Origin: Blastomonas aquatica
Lineage (GTDB): Bacteria > Pseudomonadota > Alphaproteobacteria > Sphingomonadales > Sphingomonadaceae
DNA length: 64,000 nt
Reading direction: 5' to 3'
NCBI RefSeq assembly: GCF_014639875.1
Contig: NZ_BMGD01000003.1
Span: 558,001-622,000, forward strand
The number at the start of each line of letters is the position of its first letter. Within the stretch, counting starts at the first letter, position 1. The notes below the pieces were generated by a model. It was given only the letters and a program-made list of their open reading frames with translations, had not been told where the DNA came from and ran no database searches. Made by a program: the position numbers and the translations under genes. Shown here in pieces: positions 56,010-64,000 of the stretch.

Positions 56010-56681
56010 TCAGCTGCTCCGCAGCATATAGCCAACACCGCGCACCGTATGCAACTGCCCGGCAAGCCCTGCCTCGTCCAGCTTGCGGCGCAGTCGCGAC
56101 ACAGTGGCCTCTACCGCATTGGGGGTCACCGGCTCGTTGAAGCTGTAAAGCGTGGTTTCGATCGTATCGCGCACCACAACCGTGCCCAGTCTGCGCATCA
56201 GCAGTTCCAGCAGGTCAGCCTCACGGCGGGACAGGTCAAGTACCCGCGCGTCGCAGCGTGCCTCACGGCTGACAGGATCGAAGGTGAGCGACCCTGCTTC
56301 CAGCATTGTCGATGCGCGCGGGCCAGGCCTGCGCAGCAAGGCGCGGACCCTCGCTGCCAGCTCCTCGATATCCACCGGCTTGACCAGGTAATCATCCGCG
56401 CCAGCATCGAGCCCCGCGATCCGGTCTTCTAGCCCGCCACGCGCAGTCAGCATCAGAGCCGGGATCAGCTGGCGCAGGCTGCGCTGGCGCTGCAACCATG
56501 CCATACCGTCGCCATCGGGCAGGCCAAGGTCCAGGATGACAGCATCGAAGGCAGCGCTTTCCAGGCAGGCATCCGCCGTCGCCAGGTCAGAAGCGATGTC
56601 ACAGGAAAAACCCCGCCGGCCCAGACCTTGTGCGATCAGGCCAGCGAGGCGCTCATTGTCTTCCACGATCAGCAATCGCAC
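56010..56681 (-). CDS. OmpR-family response regulator of the metal locus
   Basis: A 223-residue regulator: receiver domain with acidic pocket Glu7-Asp8, phospho-acceptor Asp51 (VILDLGLP) and Lys near 101 (YLVKPVDI), then a winged-helix DNA-binding domain (about 125-220, LSRREADLLELLMRR ... VSRLRRKLDEAG). It belongs to the CusR/QseB-like group. It is co-transcribed with the kinase and probably binds the two 11-bp-spaced repeats near 54969-54999 and 57488-57521. It lies 51 bp downstream of the cytochrome gene. Confidence 0.92.
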   Translation of the reverse strand: MRLLIVEDNERLAGLIAQGLGRRGFSCDIASDLATADACLESAAFDAVILDLGLPDGDGMAWLQRQRSLRQLIPALMLTARGGLEDRIAGLDAGADDYLVKPVDIEELAARVRALLRRPGPRASTMLEAGSLTFDPVSREARCDARVLDLSRREADLLELLMRRLGTVVVRDTIETTLYSFNEPVTPNAVEATVSRLRRKLDEAGLAGQLHTVRGVGYMLRSS

Positions 56682-56732
56682 GGGTCAGGCCTTGTGTGTC
56701 GCAGGGCCACTGTGGAACCGCGGCGCCGACTC

Positions 56733-57452
56733 TCAGTCATTGTCATGATCGCCATCGGTGCCGACTGCCTCGCCTTGCTCATATTCGCCTGCTTCGCTCG
56801 ATACGCCATCAAAAGCCGTCTTGTCATAGCGCAATATGCCTAGGACAGACATCACAACCACAGCGCCGCCTGCCAGCGCGGCCAGGGCGCGGGGGCGTTC
56901 GGACTGCTGCACCGGCAGCCCCGCCGCCGGTTTGCGCCCGGTGATCATGGCGCGGACAAGGTTGTCGCGCGTCATCATCGACATCACGATCACGCCGATC
57001 ACATGCACCGCAATCAGCCCAAGCAGCCCGTAGGCAATCGTTTCGTGCAGATCCTCGCTGCCGCCTACGCCGGTCAGCTGGACGCCGGTCCACACCACCG
57101 CAGCAGTGCCGCCGAGCAGCGCCAGAACCGCCAAGCCACCCAGCGGATTATGGCCCACCGACCGTTCGGCCTTGCCCTTGAGCAATTCGCGCAGATGCGG
57201 CAGCAGCGCTCCGGGCCGGACGAAGCTGGCAAAGCGTGCATGCTTGCTGCCGATGAAGCCCCAGCTCAGTCGAAATACGATCAGCACGGCAGCAATCCAT
57301 CCAGCCGTCATATGCCAGGTCGCGAGCACGCTATCCTCTTCAGACGAAAGAAATGCTACCACGATGGCCGCGACGAGCGACCAATGGAAAAACCTGACGG
57401 GCAAGTCCCAAACAGCGATCTGACTTTTTACTGATGCAATACCATGTGCCAT
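56733..57452 (-). CDS. Cytochrome b561-type membrane protein
   Basis: A 239-residue di-heme cytochrome b family protein with four main hydrophobic segments. Candidate heme-ligand His are in FFHWSLVAA, TWHMTAGW, DLHETIAYG and IAVHVIGVIV. A fifth hydrophobic segment near 195-212 precedes an acidic tail ending DGDHDND. Such proteins pass electrons across the inner membrane. As first gene before the two-component pair, with a matching operator, it is probably part of the metal response, perhaps redox handling of copper or iron; that is inference. Confidence 0.88.
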   Translation of the reverse strand: MAHGIASVKSQIAVWDLPVRFFHWSLVAAIVVAFLSSEEDSVLATWHMTAGWIAAVLIVFRLSWGFIGSKHARFASFVRPGALLPHLRELLKGKAERSVGHNPLGGLAVLALLGGTAAVVWTGVQLTGVGGSEDLHETIAYGLLGLIAVHVIGVIVMSMMTRDNLVRAMITGRKPAAGLPVQQSERPRALAALAGGAVVVMSVLGILRYDKTAFDGVSSEAGEYEQGEAVGTDGDHDND

Positions 57453-57487
57453 AACAGCCTCCTATGAGGTGTTATTGGCCGAGCTAC

Positions 57488-57521
57488 CTGACACCAGCCT
57501 GACGGCCGCCGAAATTTTCAG
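57488..57521 (-). promoter_or_regulatory. Tandem-repeat regulator site before the cytochrome b gene
   Basis: CTGAC at 57488-57492 and 57499-57503 on the plus strand, 11 bp apart, then TTTCAG at 57516-57521. On the minus strand the core is CCGTCAGGCTGGTGTCAG, differing at two positions from the pump-gene site. It lies 36 bp before the start codon. Confidence 0.65.
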
Positions 57522-57977
57522 GTCGCCACCTTGAATCTACGTACCCAATGGTCGCTGGATCCAAGTTGACTCAGCAGCATTGGGAAAGGATGGTCACTTT
57601 GAGGCCCCCCGTGGCACCTGTGCGCATGTCGTTTCCCGAAAGATGAATTTCAGCACCTGGCACTGTAGCTGGTGCTATGTCTTGACGATCGTGCGAACTC
57701 TGGTTGTCGGCTCTTGGCGAAATCTGCCAGTCGACACACCGCCGGGGAACGGCAAATTTGTCCCAGGCCCGGCTGTTCGGACTGATCGAAAGACATGTCC
57801 GCTTTTGGGCAACGGGCTGGCAAGCTCTAATGACCGAGATTGGGACGCCAAGTTGACTGGCGGCTTACCGATCCGACTGCCGTCTGCAATGCCTCGACGT
57901 GCGATATGGACTGAGCCCGCCCCCTCGGTGGAGACAAGCCTTAAGTTGCAGCATTGGCTTCAGCCAACTCGGCCCGC
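57522..57977. other. Gap between metal locus and integration scar
   Basis: No supported gene. A plus-strand frame (57580-57996) lacks a start signal and runs antisense into alpA. This stretch may hold one end of the former integrated element, but I found no copy of the tRNA-Glu 3' sequence here. Confidence 0.35.
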
Positions 57978-58181
57978 TCAATCGCTAACGTCATAGAACA
58001 TCGGATTTCGAAGCCACTCCTCGATAGCCGGTTCCCGCCACCCGCAGCACCGCTCGGCGAGTTTGAACTTCCTGGGGAACGTTCCCGCCTGGATCTTGCG
58101 GTACAGCGTCGCCCTGGAAAGCCCGGTGCGATCGAGCACGGCGTTGAGCCTCAAGAACCTGTCGGGTGCATGGGATGCCAT
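57978..58181 (-). CDS. AlpA-family phage/island transcriptional regulator
   Basis: A 67-residue AlpA/MerR-like helix-turn-helix protein: RFLRLNAVLDRTGLSRATLYRKIQAGTFPRKFKLAERCCGWREPAIEEWL, here given as two parts RFLRLNAVLDRTGLSRATLY and the Trp motif GWREPAIEEW, is diagnostic. AlpA-type proteins activate excision genes of integrated elements. I favour ATG 58181, with GGAGA upstream; ATG 58196 is possible. It lies about 0.8 kb from tRNA-Glu, with no integrase left. Confidence 0.85.
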   Translation of the reverse strand: MASHAPDRFLRLNAVLDRTGLSRATLYRKIQAGTFPRKFKLAERCCGWREPAIEEWLRNPMFYDVSD

Positions 58182-58614
58182 GGCCGTTGTCTCCATCTTG
58201 TGATGTGATCTGCCCCTGCCTGCCACACAGATTGGCGATGTGCCGCTTCGTGTCAATCGAGCCATTTGCGGCAGTTTCGCAGGCAATAGGGCAGGGGAGC
58301 GCTGCTGGTGTGCTGAGGGAAATGGCAGCGTCAGCAGAATATCTCAGCTCACGGCATCTCACTGTGTTTCAGCGTGCAGCAGCGCATTTGTGGTCGCAGC
58401 AAAGCTGCGGCGGTTACCCCGCTCGGGCGGGACACAGGGGGCCGTAAATCGCCTCTAGCCACGCCAGGCCAGCGCTCAACCAGCGTTGCTGGTCCTGCAC
58501 TGCGTTGCGGTGCTTGTCGCATGCGCGCCTTCCGTTGCAGCGTGGCTGCCAGCTCTTCTTCGCCGCCCCCCAGCGCCCCTTCCGGGCCGGGGCCGGATGG
58601 AAGGAGACAAGGCC
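58182..58614. other. Leader region before the ardC remnant
   Basis: No gene is supported. The end (about 58500-58610) is GC- and C-rich and ends with AAGGAGA, a good Shine-Dalgarno for the ardC remnant. Divergent alpA has its promoter at the left side. Confidence 0.4.
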
Positions 58615-58983
58615 ATGGAAAACACTACCACTCGTAACAGCCCCTATACCGAGGTCACCCAGGGTATCATCGCCGATCTCGAGCAGGGACGTCTTCCCTC
58701 GGTACAGCCCTGGGACACATCACTTTGCGGCTGCACCATGCCGCACAATGCAGCAACCGACCGGCGCTACCCGGGCATCAATGTCCTAATCCTCTGGGCC
58801 GAGGTTGTCATGATGGGCTACGGTTCCCAGCGGTGGCTGACCTACCGCCATGATGGTCACTCCTTCCAAGCGACCGGTCCGATACCATCAAAAATACCAT
58901 CAGCTTGTTGGTGTGCAGTGATATCTCGCCAGTCCAACTGGCATCATTATATCAGGAAAAACCGCGGAAAACAGCCATTTTAG
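58615..58983 (+). pseudogene. Truncated ArdC-like antirestriction protein
   Basis: The first 85 codons match the N-terminal ssDNA-binding domain of ArdC-type proteins (SPYTEVTQGIIADLEQGRLP, PGINVLILWAEVVMMGYGSQ, WLTYRH). ArdC proteins of plasmids and integrative elements are about 300 residues with a C-terminal zinc metallopeptidase domain; here the match stops at about 58860 and the frame runs into unrelated sequence next to tRNA-Glu. It is therefore a fragment left by a deletion or by excision of an integrated element. Confidence 0.75.
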
Positions 58984-58993
58984 GCACATTGTG

Positions 58994-59014
58994 GGATGCT
59001 GTGAGAAAGCATCC
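58994..59014 (-). terminator. Hairpin at the 3' end of tRNA-Glu
   Basis: GGATGCT (58994-59000) and AGCATCC (59008-59014) form a perfect 7-bp stem with a 7-base loop, touching the tRNA CCA end. It is a likely tRNA transcript end or processing signal. Its survival suggests that the element boundary lies further left. Confidence 0.5.
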
Positions 59015-59089
59015 TGGTGACCCCTACGGGAATCGAACCCGTGTTTCAGCCGTGAAAGGGCCGCGTCCTAACCGCTAGACGAAGGGGCC
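59015..59089 (-). tRNA. tRNA-Glu (TTC)
   Basis: The minus strand reads GGCCCCTTCGTCTAGCGGTT at the 5' end, anticodon loop CTTTCAC with anticodon TTC, T-arm GGTTCGATTCC, and an encoded 3' CCA (59015-59017). It is 75 bases including CCA. The acceptor stem pairs with one G-U. Its 3' end faces the alpA/ardC scar, as expected for a tRNA used as an integration site. Confidence 0.95.
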
Positions 59090-59107
59090 ATCTTCGCGGG
59101 AAGCGAC

Positions 59108-59136
59108 CCATTAGGGATTCGCTGCGGTGCAGTCAA
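59108..59136 (-). promoter_or_regulatory. Probable promoter of tRNA-Glu
   Basis: On the minus strand TTGACT (59136-59131) and TAATGG (59113-59108) are separated by 17 bp. The start would fall about 12 bases before the tRNA 5' end. Confidence 0.45.
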
Positions 59137-59167
59137 GCGCCCTATTGGGGCTGGCACCGCTTTTTCA

Positions 59168-60949
59168 TTATTCCACTGCTGCAAGGTCGTCGATGTGCAT
59201 TTCAGCGGCGTGGTTGCCGTTCCAGTTGTCGATCTTGACCCGGCCCGCCAGCCAGAAGCGGCGATCGCGCGGGGCACCGAGCAGCGCCTGGCCCAGGGGC
59301 GTATCGACGCTGCGAAAGGCCATCGCCTTGAACGATGCGCCGTCATCGCCTGCCACGATCGCACGGACATGCGTGGTGCCGACGACATCGCAGCGCACGA
59401 TCCGCACCGGGCCGGTGGCCAGCCGCGGTGCGGGCCAGCCCATGCCATAGGGGCCAGCATTCTCCATCCGTTCGATCAGGTCCGGGGTCAGTCCGCGCGG
59501 GGCGACCAGCGCATCGACCAGCAGCCGTGACGTACCCGAAGCGGCGGCGACCTTGGCCGCCAATTGCTCCTCGAGGAAATCGCCGAATCGCTCGAGGTTA
59601 TCGGCGTTGATCGTAAGGCCTGCTGCCATCGCATGGCCGCCGCCAGCGACCAGCAGTCCGGCATCCTTGGCGGCGATGATCGCTGCGCCCAGATCGACGC
59701 CCGGGATCGACCGGCCCGATCCCTTGCCGATGCCGTTGCCGTCGACCGCGATCACCAGCGCAGGCTTGTTGGTCCGCTCCTTGATCCGGCCCGCGACGAT
59801 ACCGATGACGCCCGCGTGCCAGCCCTGGCCCGAAAGCAGCGCGACCGCGCGGTTGTGCTGGCTGCCAAGCATCGATTCGGCTTCTTCCTGGACCATCGCC
59901 TCGATCGCGCGGCGTTCCTCGTTCAGCCGCGAGAGCTGCGCTGCGATATCGGCGGCCTCGGCCTCGTCCTGGGTGGTCAGCAGCCGGACGCCCAGGTCTG
60001 CGGCACCGACGCGGCCGCCGGCATTGATTCGCGGGCCCAGCGCGAAACCAAGATCCGCGCAGACCGGCGCGCGGGTGAGGCGGCTGACGTCGACCAGGGC
60101 CGCCATGCCGATGTTGCGCCGCCGCGCCATGATCTTGAGCCCCTGCGCGACGAACGCGCGGTTGAGGCCCTTGAGCTGCGCGACGTCGGCGACAGTGCCC
60201 AGCGCGACCAGATCGAGCAATTCCATCAGCGCGGGTTCTGAGCGGCTGGAGAAATAGCCTTGGGCGCGCAACGTGCGGACGAGTGCCGCGCCCAGCAGGA
60301 AGGCGACCCCGACCGCGGCGAGGTGACCGTGCGCGGCCGCCTCGTCGTCCTCGTCGAGCCGGTTGGGATTGACGAGGGCAAAGGCGCGCGGCAGCTCTGC
60401 AGCGCATTTGTGGTGATCGACCACAACGACATCGACCCCGACGTCATGCGCCATCTGCAGCGCCTCATACGCCATCGCGCCGCAATCGACGGTGACGATC
60501 AGGGTCGAGCCCGCCTCAGCCAGGCTGGTGAGCGCCGCGCCCGAGGGGCCATAGCCTTCCATCAGCCGGTCGGGAATGTAGGCGCCTGCATCGAGCCCCA
60601 GATCGCGCAGCAGACGGATCAGCAGCGCCGCGCTGGTGGCGCCATCGACGTCGTAATCGCCATAAATCGTGACCTTTTCTTTCGCGATCACCGCCTGCGC
60701 AAGCCGATCGGCAGCGCTGTCCATGTCGCGGAAGATCGATGGATCGGGCATGAAGCCGCGGATGGTCGGGGCGCGGTAGCGATCGAGATCATCGCGCGGT
60801 ACACCTCGGCTGAGCAGCAGCAGCGCGACGAGATCGTCAGGCTCCAGATCGGCATGCCGTCGGTCGCCCTCCGCACCGCGCCAGTGCCAGGGCTGGCCGG
60901 TCATCGATTGGGTGATGCCCAGGACGGTTTCGGGGTGGAGTGTGGCCAT
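59168..60949 (-). CDS. recJ: Single-stranded-DNA-specific exonuclease RecJ
   Basis: A 593-residue 5'-3' exonuclease for recombination and mismatch repair. The DHH phosphoesterase motifs are present: DYDVDG at 98-103, a central CG segment (TVDCGA), DHH at 178-180. DHHA1 has GGGHAMAAG near 459-467, and a C-terminal OB-fold domain follows. Length fits the family (about 560-600). The start MATLHPETVLGI is the usual alphaproteobacterial N-terminus. It is a single-gene unit between tRNA-Glu and an inverted repeat. Confidence 0.95.
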   Translation of the reverse strand: MATLHPETVLGITQSMTGQPWHWRGAEGDRRHADLEPDDLVALLLLSRGVPRDDLDRYRAPTIRGFMPDPSIFRDMDSAADRLAQAVIAKEKVTIYGDYDVDGATSAALLIRLLRDLGLDAGAYIPDRLMEGYGPSGAALTSLAEAGSTLIVTVDCGAMAYEALQMAHDVGVDVVVVDHHKCAAELPRAFALVNPNRLDEDDEAAAHGHLAAVGVAFLLGAALVRTLRAQGYFSSRSEPALMELLDLVALGTVADVAQLKGLNRAFVAQGLKIMARRRNIGMAALVDVSRLTRAPVCADLGFALGPRINAGGRVGAADLGVRLLTTQDEAEAADIAAQLSRLNEERRAIEAMVQEEAESMLGSQHNRAVALLSGQGWHAGVIGIVAGRIKERTNKPALVIAVDGNGIGKGSGRSIPGVDLGAAIIAAKDAGLLVAGGGHAMAAGLTINADNLERFGDFLEEQLAAKVAAASGTSRLLVDALVAPRGLTPDLIERMENAGPYGMGWPAPRLATGPVRIVRCDVVGTTHVRAIVAGDDGASFKAMAFRSVDTPLGQALLGAPRDRRFWLAGRVKIDNWNGNHAAEMHIDDLAAVE

Positions 60950-60985
60950 GGGGCGGTGTTCCTGAATCTCTTAGGCTGGCTGTTT

Positions 60986-61052
60986 TCCGGCGAAAGCCGG
61001 AATCCAGGGCGATGCTGCACAAGCTCGCTCCTGGGCTCCGGCTTTCGCCGGA
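60986..61052. repeat. Large imperfect inverted repeat (REP-like) between recJ and flavodoxin gene
   Basis: The arm at 60986-61008 (TCCGGCGAAAGCCGGAATCC plus AGG) and the arm at 61030-61052 are reverse complements at 21 of 23 positions, with a 21-base loop. Each arm also contains the short palindrome CCGGCGAAAGCCGG. This is the form of dispersed intergenic palindromes of sphingomonad genomes. Confidence 0.7.
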
Positions 61053-61143
61053 GAACGGATTTTCTTTGACCCGTGCTCTAAACCGCCCGCCGGTCTTTGG
61101 CGAGAGGGTCGCAAATGTCATTGCGCACCGCTAGACCAGAGCC

Positions 61144-61638
61144 ATGACCGACACACCAACCTTGCTGATCGTCTGGCACAGCCGCACCGGCGCTTCGCAG
61201 GCGATGGCGCAGGCGGCAGCGGGTGCGGCGGCGGACGAATGCGGGGTGCGGCTGCTCGCTGCCGATGACTCACGGCCTGAAGACCTGCTCGCGGCTTCGG
61301 GCTATCTCTTTGTCTGTCCCGAAAACCTTGCCAGCATGACCGGGGCGATGAAGGAATTCTTCGATCGTTGCTATTATCCGGTATTGGGGCAGATCGAGGG
61401 ACGACCCTATGCGGTGATGGTCGCTGCGGGCTCTGACGGGGCAGGGGCTGTGCGGCAAACTGAGCGGATCGCCACCGGGTGGCGGCTGAAGCGGATCTCC
61501 GCGAGCATCATCGTCCGCACCCACGCTCAAAGCCCGGAGGAGATTGCAGCGCCCAAGGTGCTGAGCGCGACCGAGCTTGCGCGTTGCGGCGAACTGGGCG
61601 CAATGTTTGGCGCAGGTCTTTCCATGGGCATTTTCTGA
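61144..61638 (+). CDS. Flavodoxin-like protein
   Basis: A 164-residue flavodoxin-fold protein, probably FMN-binding. The N-terminal LLIVWHSRTGASQAMAQA is the phosphate-binding loop (T/SxTGxxxxxA type), and FVCPENLASMTGAMKEFFDR with AVMVAAGSDGAGA supply the isoalloxazine-side loops, as in NADPH-dependent FMN reductases. It is cytoplasmic. Redox partner and role are unknown. It is flanked by two palindromic repeats and appears to be a single-gene unit. Confidence 0.85.
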   Translation: MTDTPTLLIVWHSRTGASQAMAQAAAGAAADECGVRLLAADDSRPEDLLAASGYLFVCPENLASMTGAMKEFFDRCYYPVLGQIEGRPYAVMVAAGSDGAGAVRQTERIATGWRLKRISASIIVRTHAQSPEEIAAPKVLSATELARCGELGAMFGAGLSMGIF

Positions 61639-61650
61639 CCGTAAGACCCT

Positions 61651-61795
61651 GAAAATCCTCCCCGAAACGGGGAGGGGGACCGCGAAGCGGTGGAGGGGAA
61701 GCGGGGTTGTGCACCCCTGTGATCTGTGTACGATCCCGCCTCCCCTCCGTCAGTCCTGCGGACTGCCACCTCCCCGTTCCGGGTGAGGATTTTCG
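61651..61795. repeat. Long inverted-repeat element between flavodoxin and S9 peptidase genes
   Basis: The outer arms are about 26 bp: left GAAAATCCTCCCCGAAACGG (from 61651) and right CCCCGTTCCGGGTGAGGATT (ending near 61795), reverse complements apart from a few positions. Between them are further pairs such as GGAGGGGGA/TCCCCTCC. It is REP-like intergenic DNA of a kind common in alphaproteobacteria, and may also end the flavodoxin transcript. Confidence 0.65.
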
Positions 61796-61819
61796 AGTGC
61801 GTTTTCAAAGGAGTGTCGC

Positions 61820-63754
61820 ATGCTGTTCCGTACGTCTCTGCTGGCCTTCGCTGCCCTGATCGCCGTTCCAGCCTCCGCGCAGCAGGCCCAGGTGGAAACC
61901 CGGCAGGTCGGCACCGCGCGGCTCGAGAATGTGCCTGAGATCCCGCAAGACATCCGCGATGCGGTGCAGCGGTACCAGAACTATCGCGAGGCACGGTTCC
62001 AGGATTGGCTGCCCGACGGATCGATGCTGATCACCACTCGGTTCGGATCGACCTTCCAGGTGCACCATGTCACTGCCCCCGGAGCTGCGCGACGGCAGTT
62101 GACCTATTTCAACGAGCCGGTCGGCGGCGCGAAGATAGTGCCAGGCAAGGAGCGCTTCGTGCTGACCCGCGATACCGGGGGTGACGAGTGGTTCCAGCTG
62201 TTCGTGCGCGATCTGAACGGGCTCGCGCAACCCTTGACCGAGCCGGTGACGCGCAACCAGTCGCCGGTGTTCGCCAAGGATGGCAGCCTGATGGTCTGGT
62301 CGCGCGCCACCAAGGGTTCGGCCGATTACGCGATCATGGCCGCCGATCCTGCCGATGCCGACAGCCGCCGTCTGGTGTGGCAGGGCACCGGTGCGGTCGG
62401 CCCGCAGGATATCAGCGCCGACAAGGCCACGGTGCTGCTGGGCCGCGGCATCTCGAACCGCGAAAATCAGCTGATGCTGCTCGATATGGCCAGCGGCAAG
62501 GTCACGCCGCTCGATTTTACGATCAAGGCCAAGGCCCGGTTCGAAGAGCCCCGCTTCGTCGATGGCGGCAAGGCGATCCTTGCCATCACCAACGCGGGGG
62601 GCGATTTCAGGCGGCTGGTGAAGATCGACATCGCTTCGGGGCAGATGACCCAGCTGTCGGACAAGCTGAACTGGGATGTCGAGGCCTATGATCTGTCAAC
62701 CGATGGCAGGACGCTTGCCTATACCATTAACGAGGATGGCTTTTCGCGCGTGCTGGTATCCTCACTGACCACGCCTGAGGCGATTTCGTCGCCCAAGCTG
62801 CCACGCGGGGTCATCACTGCGCTGGCGTTTTCGCCCGATGGCGGCAAGCTCGCGATCAGCCTGACCAACGCCACCACGGCGGGCGATGTGTGGGATGTCG
62901 ACATGCGCAGCGGCGCAGTGACCCGCTGGACCCAGTCGGAAGCGGGTGAGCTTGATCCGGCAATGCTGGTCGAGCCCGAACTCGTCCGCTTCAAGAGCTT
63001 CGACGGGCTTTCGGTCCCGGCCTTCGTTTACCGCCCCAAGAACGCTGGGCCCGATGCGAAGCTGCCGGTGATCATCGATATCCATGGCGGGCCCGAGGCG
63101 CAGACCCGGCCGTCCTGGAACCCGGGCGCGCAATATTTCGCGGATGTGCTGGGCGCGGTGGTGATCCTGCCCAACGTGCGCGGATCGGACGGCTATGGCA
63201 CCAAATACCTCAATCTCGACAACGGACCCTTGCGCGAAGACAGCGTCAAGGACATTGGCGCGCTGATCGACTGGGCGGGCAGACAGCCGGGAATGGATGC
63301 GGGGCGCATCGCGGTCTATGGCCAATCCTATGGCGGCTATATGTCGCTGGCGAGCATGACGTTCTACTCGGACAAGCTCGTCGGCGGGGTGGAGCGCTAT
63401 GGCATCAGCGATTTCATCAGCTTCATGGCCAACACCGAGGCCTATCGCCGCGACAACCGCCGTGCCGAATATGGCGACGAGCGCGACCCCAAGATGCGTG
63501 CCGTGTTCGAGCGGATCGCACCGCTCAAGAACGTCGGCAAGATCACCAAGCCGATGCTGGTGATGCAGGGCGCGAACGACCCGCGTGTGCCGCAGTCCGA
63601 ATCCGATCAGGTGGTAGCAGCCCTGCGCGGCAACGGGGTCGAGACCTGGTACGTGCTGTATGCCGACGAGGGCCACGGCTTCATGAAAAAGGCGAACAAC
63701 GACCTTCGCCGCGAGGTGGAGACGGTGTTCCTCAGCAAGCTGTTTGCGCAATGA
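61820..63754 (+). CDS. Secreted S9-family prolyl oligopeptidase-like peptidase
   Basis: A 644-residue exported serine peptidase. Signal peptide 1-20 (VPASA-QQ), beta-propeller domain (about 40-390), and C-terminal alpha/beta hydrolase. The triad is visible: Ser503 in YGQSYGGY, Asp587 in GANDPRVP and His619 in DEGHGF. This is the acylaminoacyl/dipeptidyl peptidase layout rather than strict prolyl oligopeptidase. Its stop overlaps the next start by 4 bp. Confidence 0.92.
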   Translation: MLFRTSLLAFAALIAVPASAQQAQVETRQVGTARLENVPEIPQDIRDAVQRYQNYREARFQDWLPDGSMLITTRFGSTFQVHHVTAPGAARRQLTYFNEPVGGAKIVPGKERFVLTRDTGGDEWFQLFVRDLNGLAQPLTEPVTRNQSPVFAKDGSLMVWSRATKGSADYAIMAADPADADSRRLVWQGTGAVGPQDISADKATVLLGRGISNRENQLMLLDMASGKVTPLDFTIKAKARFEEPRFVDGGKAILAITNAGGDFRRLVKIDIASGQMTQLSDKLNWDVEAYDLSTDGRTLAYTINEDGFSRVLVSSLTTPEAISSPKLPRGVITALAFSPDGGKLAISLTNATTAGDVWDVDMRSGAVTRWTQSEAGELDPAMLVEPELVRFKSFDGLSVPAFVYRPKNAGPDAKLPVIIDIHGGPEAQTRPSWNPGAQYFADVLGAVVILPNVRGSDGYGTKYLNLDNGPLREDSVKDIGALIDWAGRQPGMDAGRIAVYGQSYGGYMSLASMTFYSDKLVGGVERYGISDFISFMANTEAYRRDNRRAEYGDERDPKMRAVFERIAPLKNVGKITKPMLVMQGANDPRVPQSESDQVVAALRGNGVETWYVLYADEGHGFMKKANNDLRREVETVFLSKLFAQ

Positions 63755-64000
63755 GGACATTTTTCGATCCACGCCAGCATGACCATGCGCCTGCGGTGGA
63801 ACTCCACAACGGCGCCTATGTGCCGCATGCCGAACATCGCGGGCGGATGGAGAACGTGCTGGCGACGTTGCAGCAGATCGAGGCTCCAGCAGATGCCGGG
63901 ATCGAGCCGATCCGCCGGGTGCATGGTGACGATTACCTCGCCTTCCTGCAGACCGCGCACCAGCGCTGGGTCGAGGCGGGGCGCATCGGCGACGCGCATG
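63751..64000 (+). CDS. Histone deacetylase-like / acetylpolyamine amidohydrolase, N-terminal part
   Basis: The first 83 residues of a protein that leaves the window on the right. MRTFFDPRQHDHAPAVELHN, PHAEHRGRMENVLATLQ and RRVHGDDYLAFLQTAHQRW match the start of bacterial acetylpolyamine amidohydrolases (AphA-like, HDAC superfamily). The zinc site lies outside the window. The ATG overlaps the S9 peptidase stop, so both are co-translated. Confidence 0.8.
   Translation, partial: MRTFFDPRQHDHAPAVELHNGAYVPHAEHRGRMENVLATLQQIEAPADAGIEPIRRVHGDDYLAFLQTAHQRWVEAGRIGDAH

Noticed and set aside
1-64000. CRISPR array, prophage structural genes, rRNA operon
   Set aside because: No regularly spaced repeats, capsid/tail genes or rRNA sequences were seen anywhere in the window.

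Overview
The window is high-GC, gene-dense alphaproteobacterial chromosome. Gene content points to Sphingomonadales: a TonB-dependent receptor, several secreted peptidases, FixL/FixJ-like and KaiC-like signalling, a perfect EcfG-type general-stress promoter, and sphingomonad-style intergenic palindromes. I cannot fix the genus from sequence alone.

Layout. 1-1290: start of a sulfate-activation operon (cysD, then cysN running off the left edge), divergent from a LuxR-type regulator across a perfect 16-bp palindrome. 2467-10009: secreted M1 metallopeptidase with a DUF6702 protein, a PhoX-like protein coupled to a DHA2 drug-efflux pump, a small secreted Cys-rich protein, an SRAP DNA-protein crosslink repair protein and a DUF427 protein. 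10151-16953: a signalling block made of a hybrid histidine kinase coupled to a KaiC-family double ATPase, a divergent FixL-like kinase with its FixJ-like regulator, and a tandem PilZ protein. 17171-22327: stand-alone RodA-like protein, two coupled CNNM/CBS (hemolysin-type) membrane proteins and a glutathionyl-hydroquinone reductase.

22859-29175: a tight seven-gene operon in which every junction overlaps (three or four glycosyltransferase-type proteins, an acyl-CoA dehydrogenase homologue, a PIG-L deacetylase, a SAM methyltransferase). It matches no pathway I can name and is the best candidate for an undescribed system. Just after it lies a perfect EcfG promoter with a 61-residue membrane ORF. 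29648-36183: a GbsR/MarR regulator and a complete RND efflux pump. 36765-38705: SRPBCC protein and zinc alcohol dehydrogenase. 39409-41150: MarR regulator with a 30-bp operator-like palindrome, coupled to a serine beta-lactamase-like hydrolase.

41151-48275: a scarred accessory region with a helicase remnant, a TonB-dependent receptor, a decayed IS110 transposase and a secreted M20 amidohydrolase. 48747-57452: a metal-resistance locus (cytochrome b561-type protein, OmpR-type regulator, kinase, HME-RND pump, VIT-family transporter). Two of its promoters share an 11-bp-phased tandem repeat, probably the regulator's binding site. 57978-59089: a tRNA-Glu integration scar with AlpA and a truncated ArdC. 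59168-64000: recJ, a flavodoxin-like protein, an S9 peptidase and the start of an acetylpolyamine amidohydrolase-like gene, with two large inverted repeats between them.
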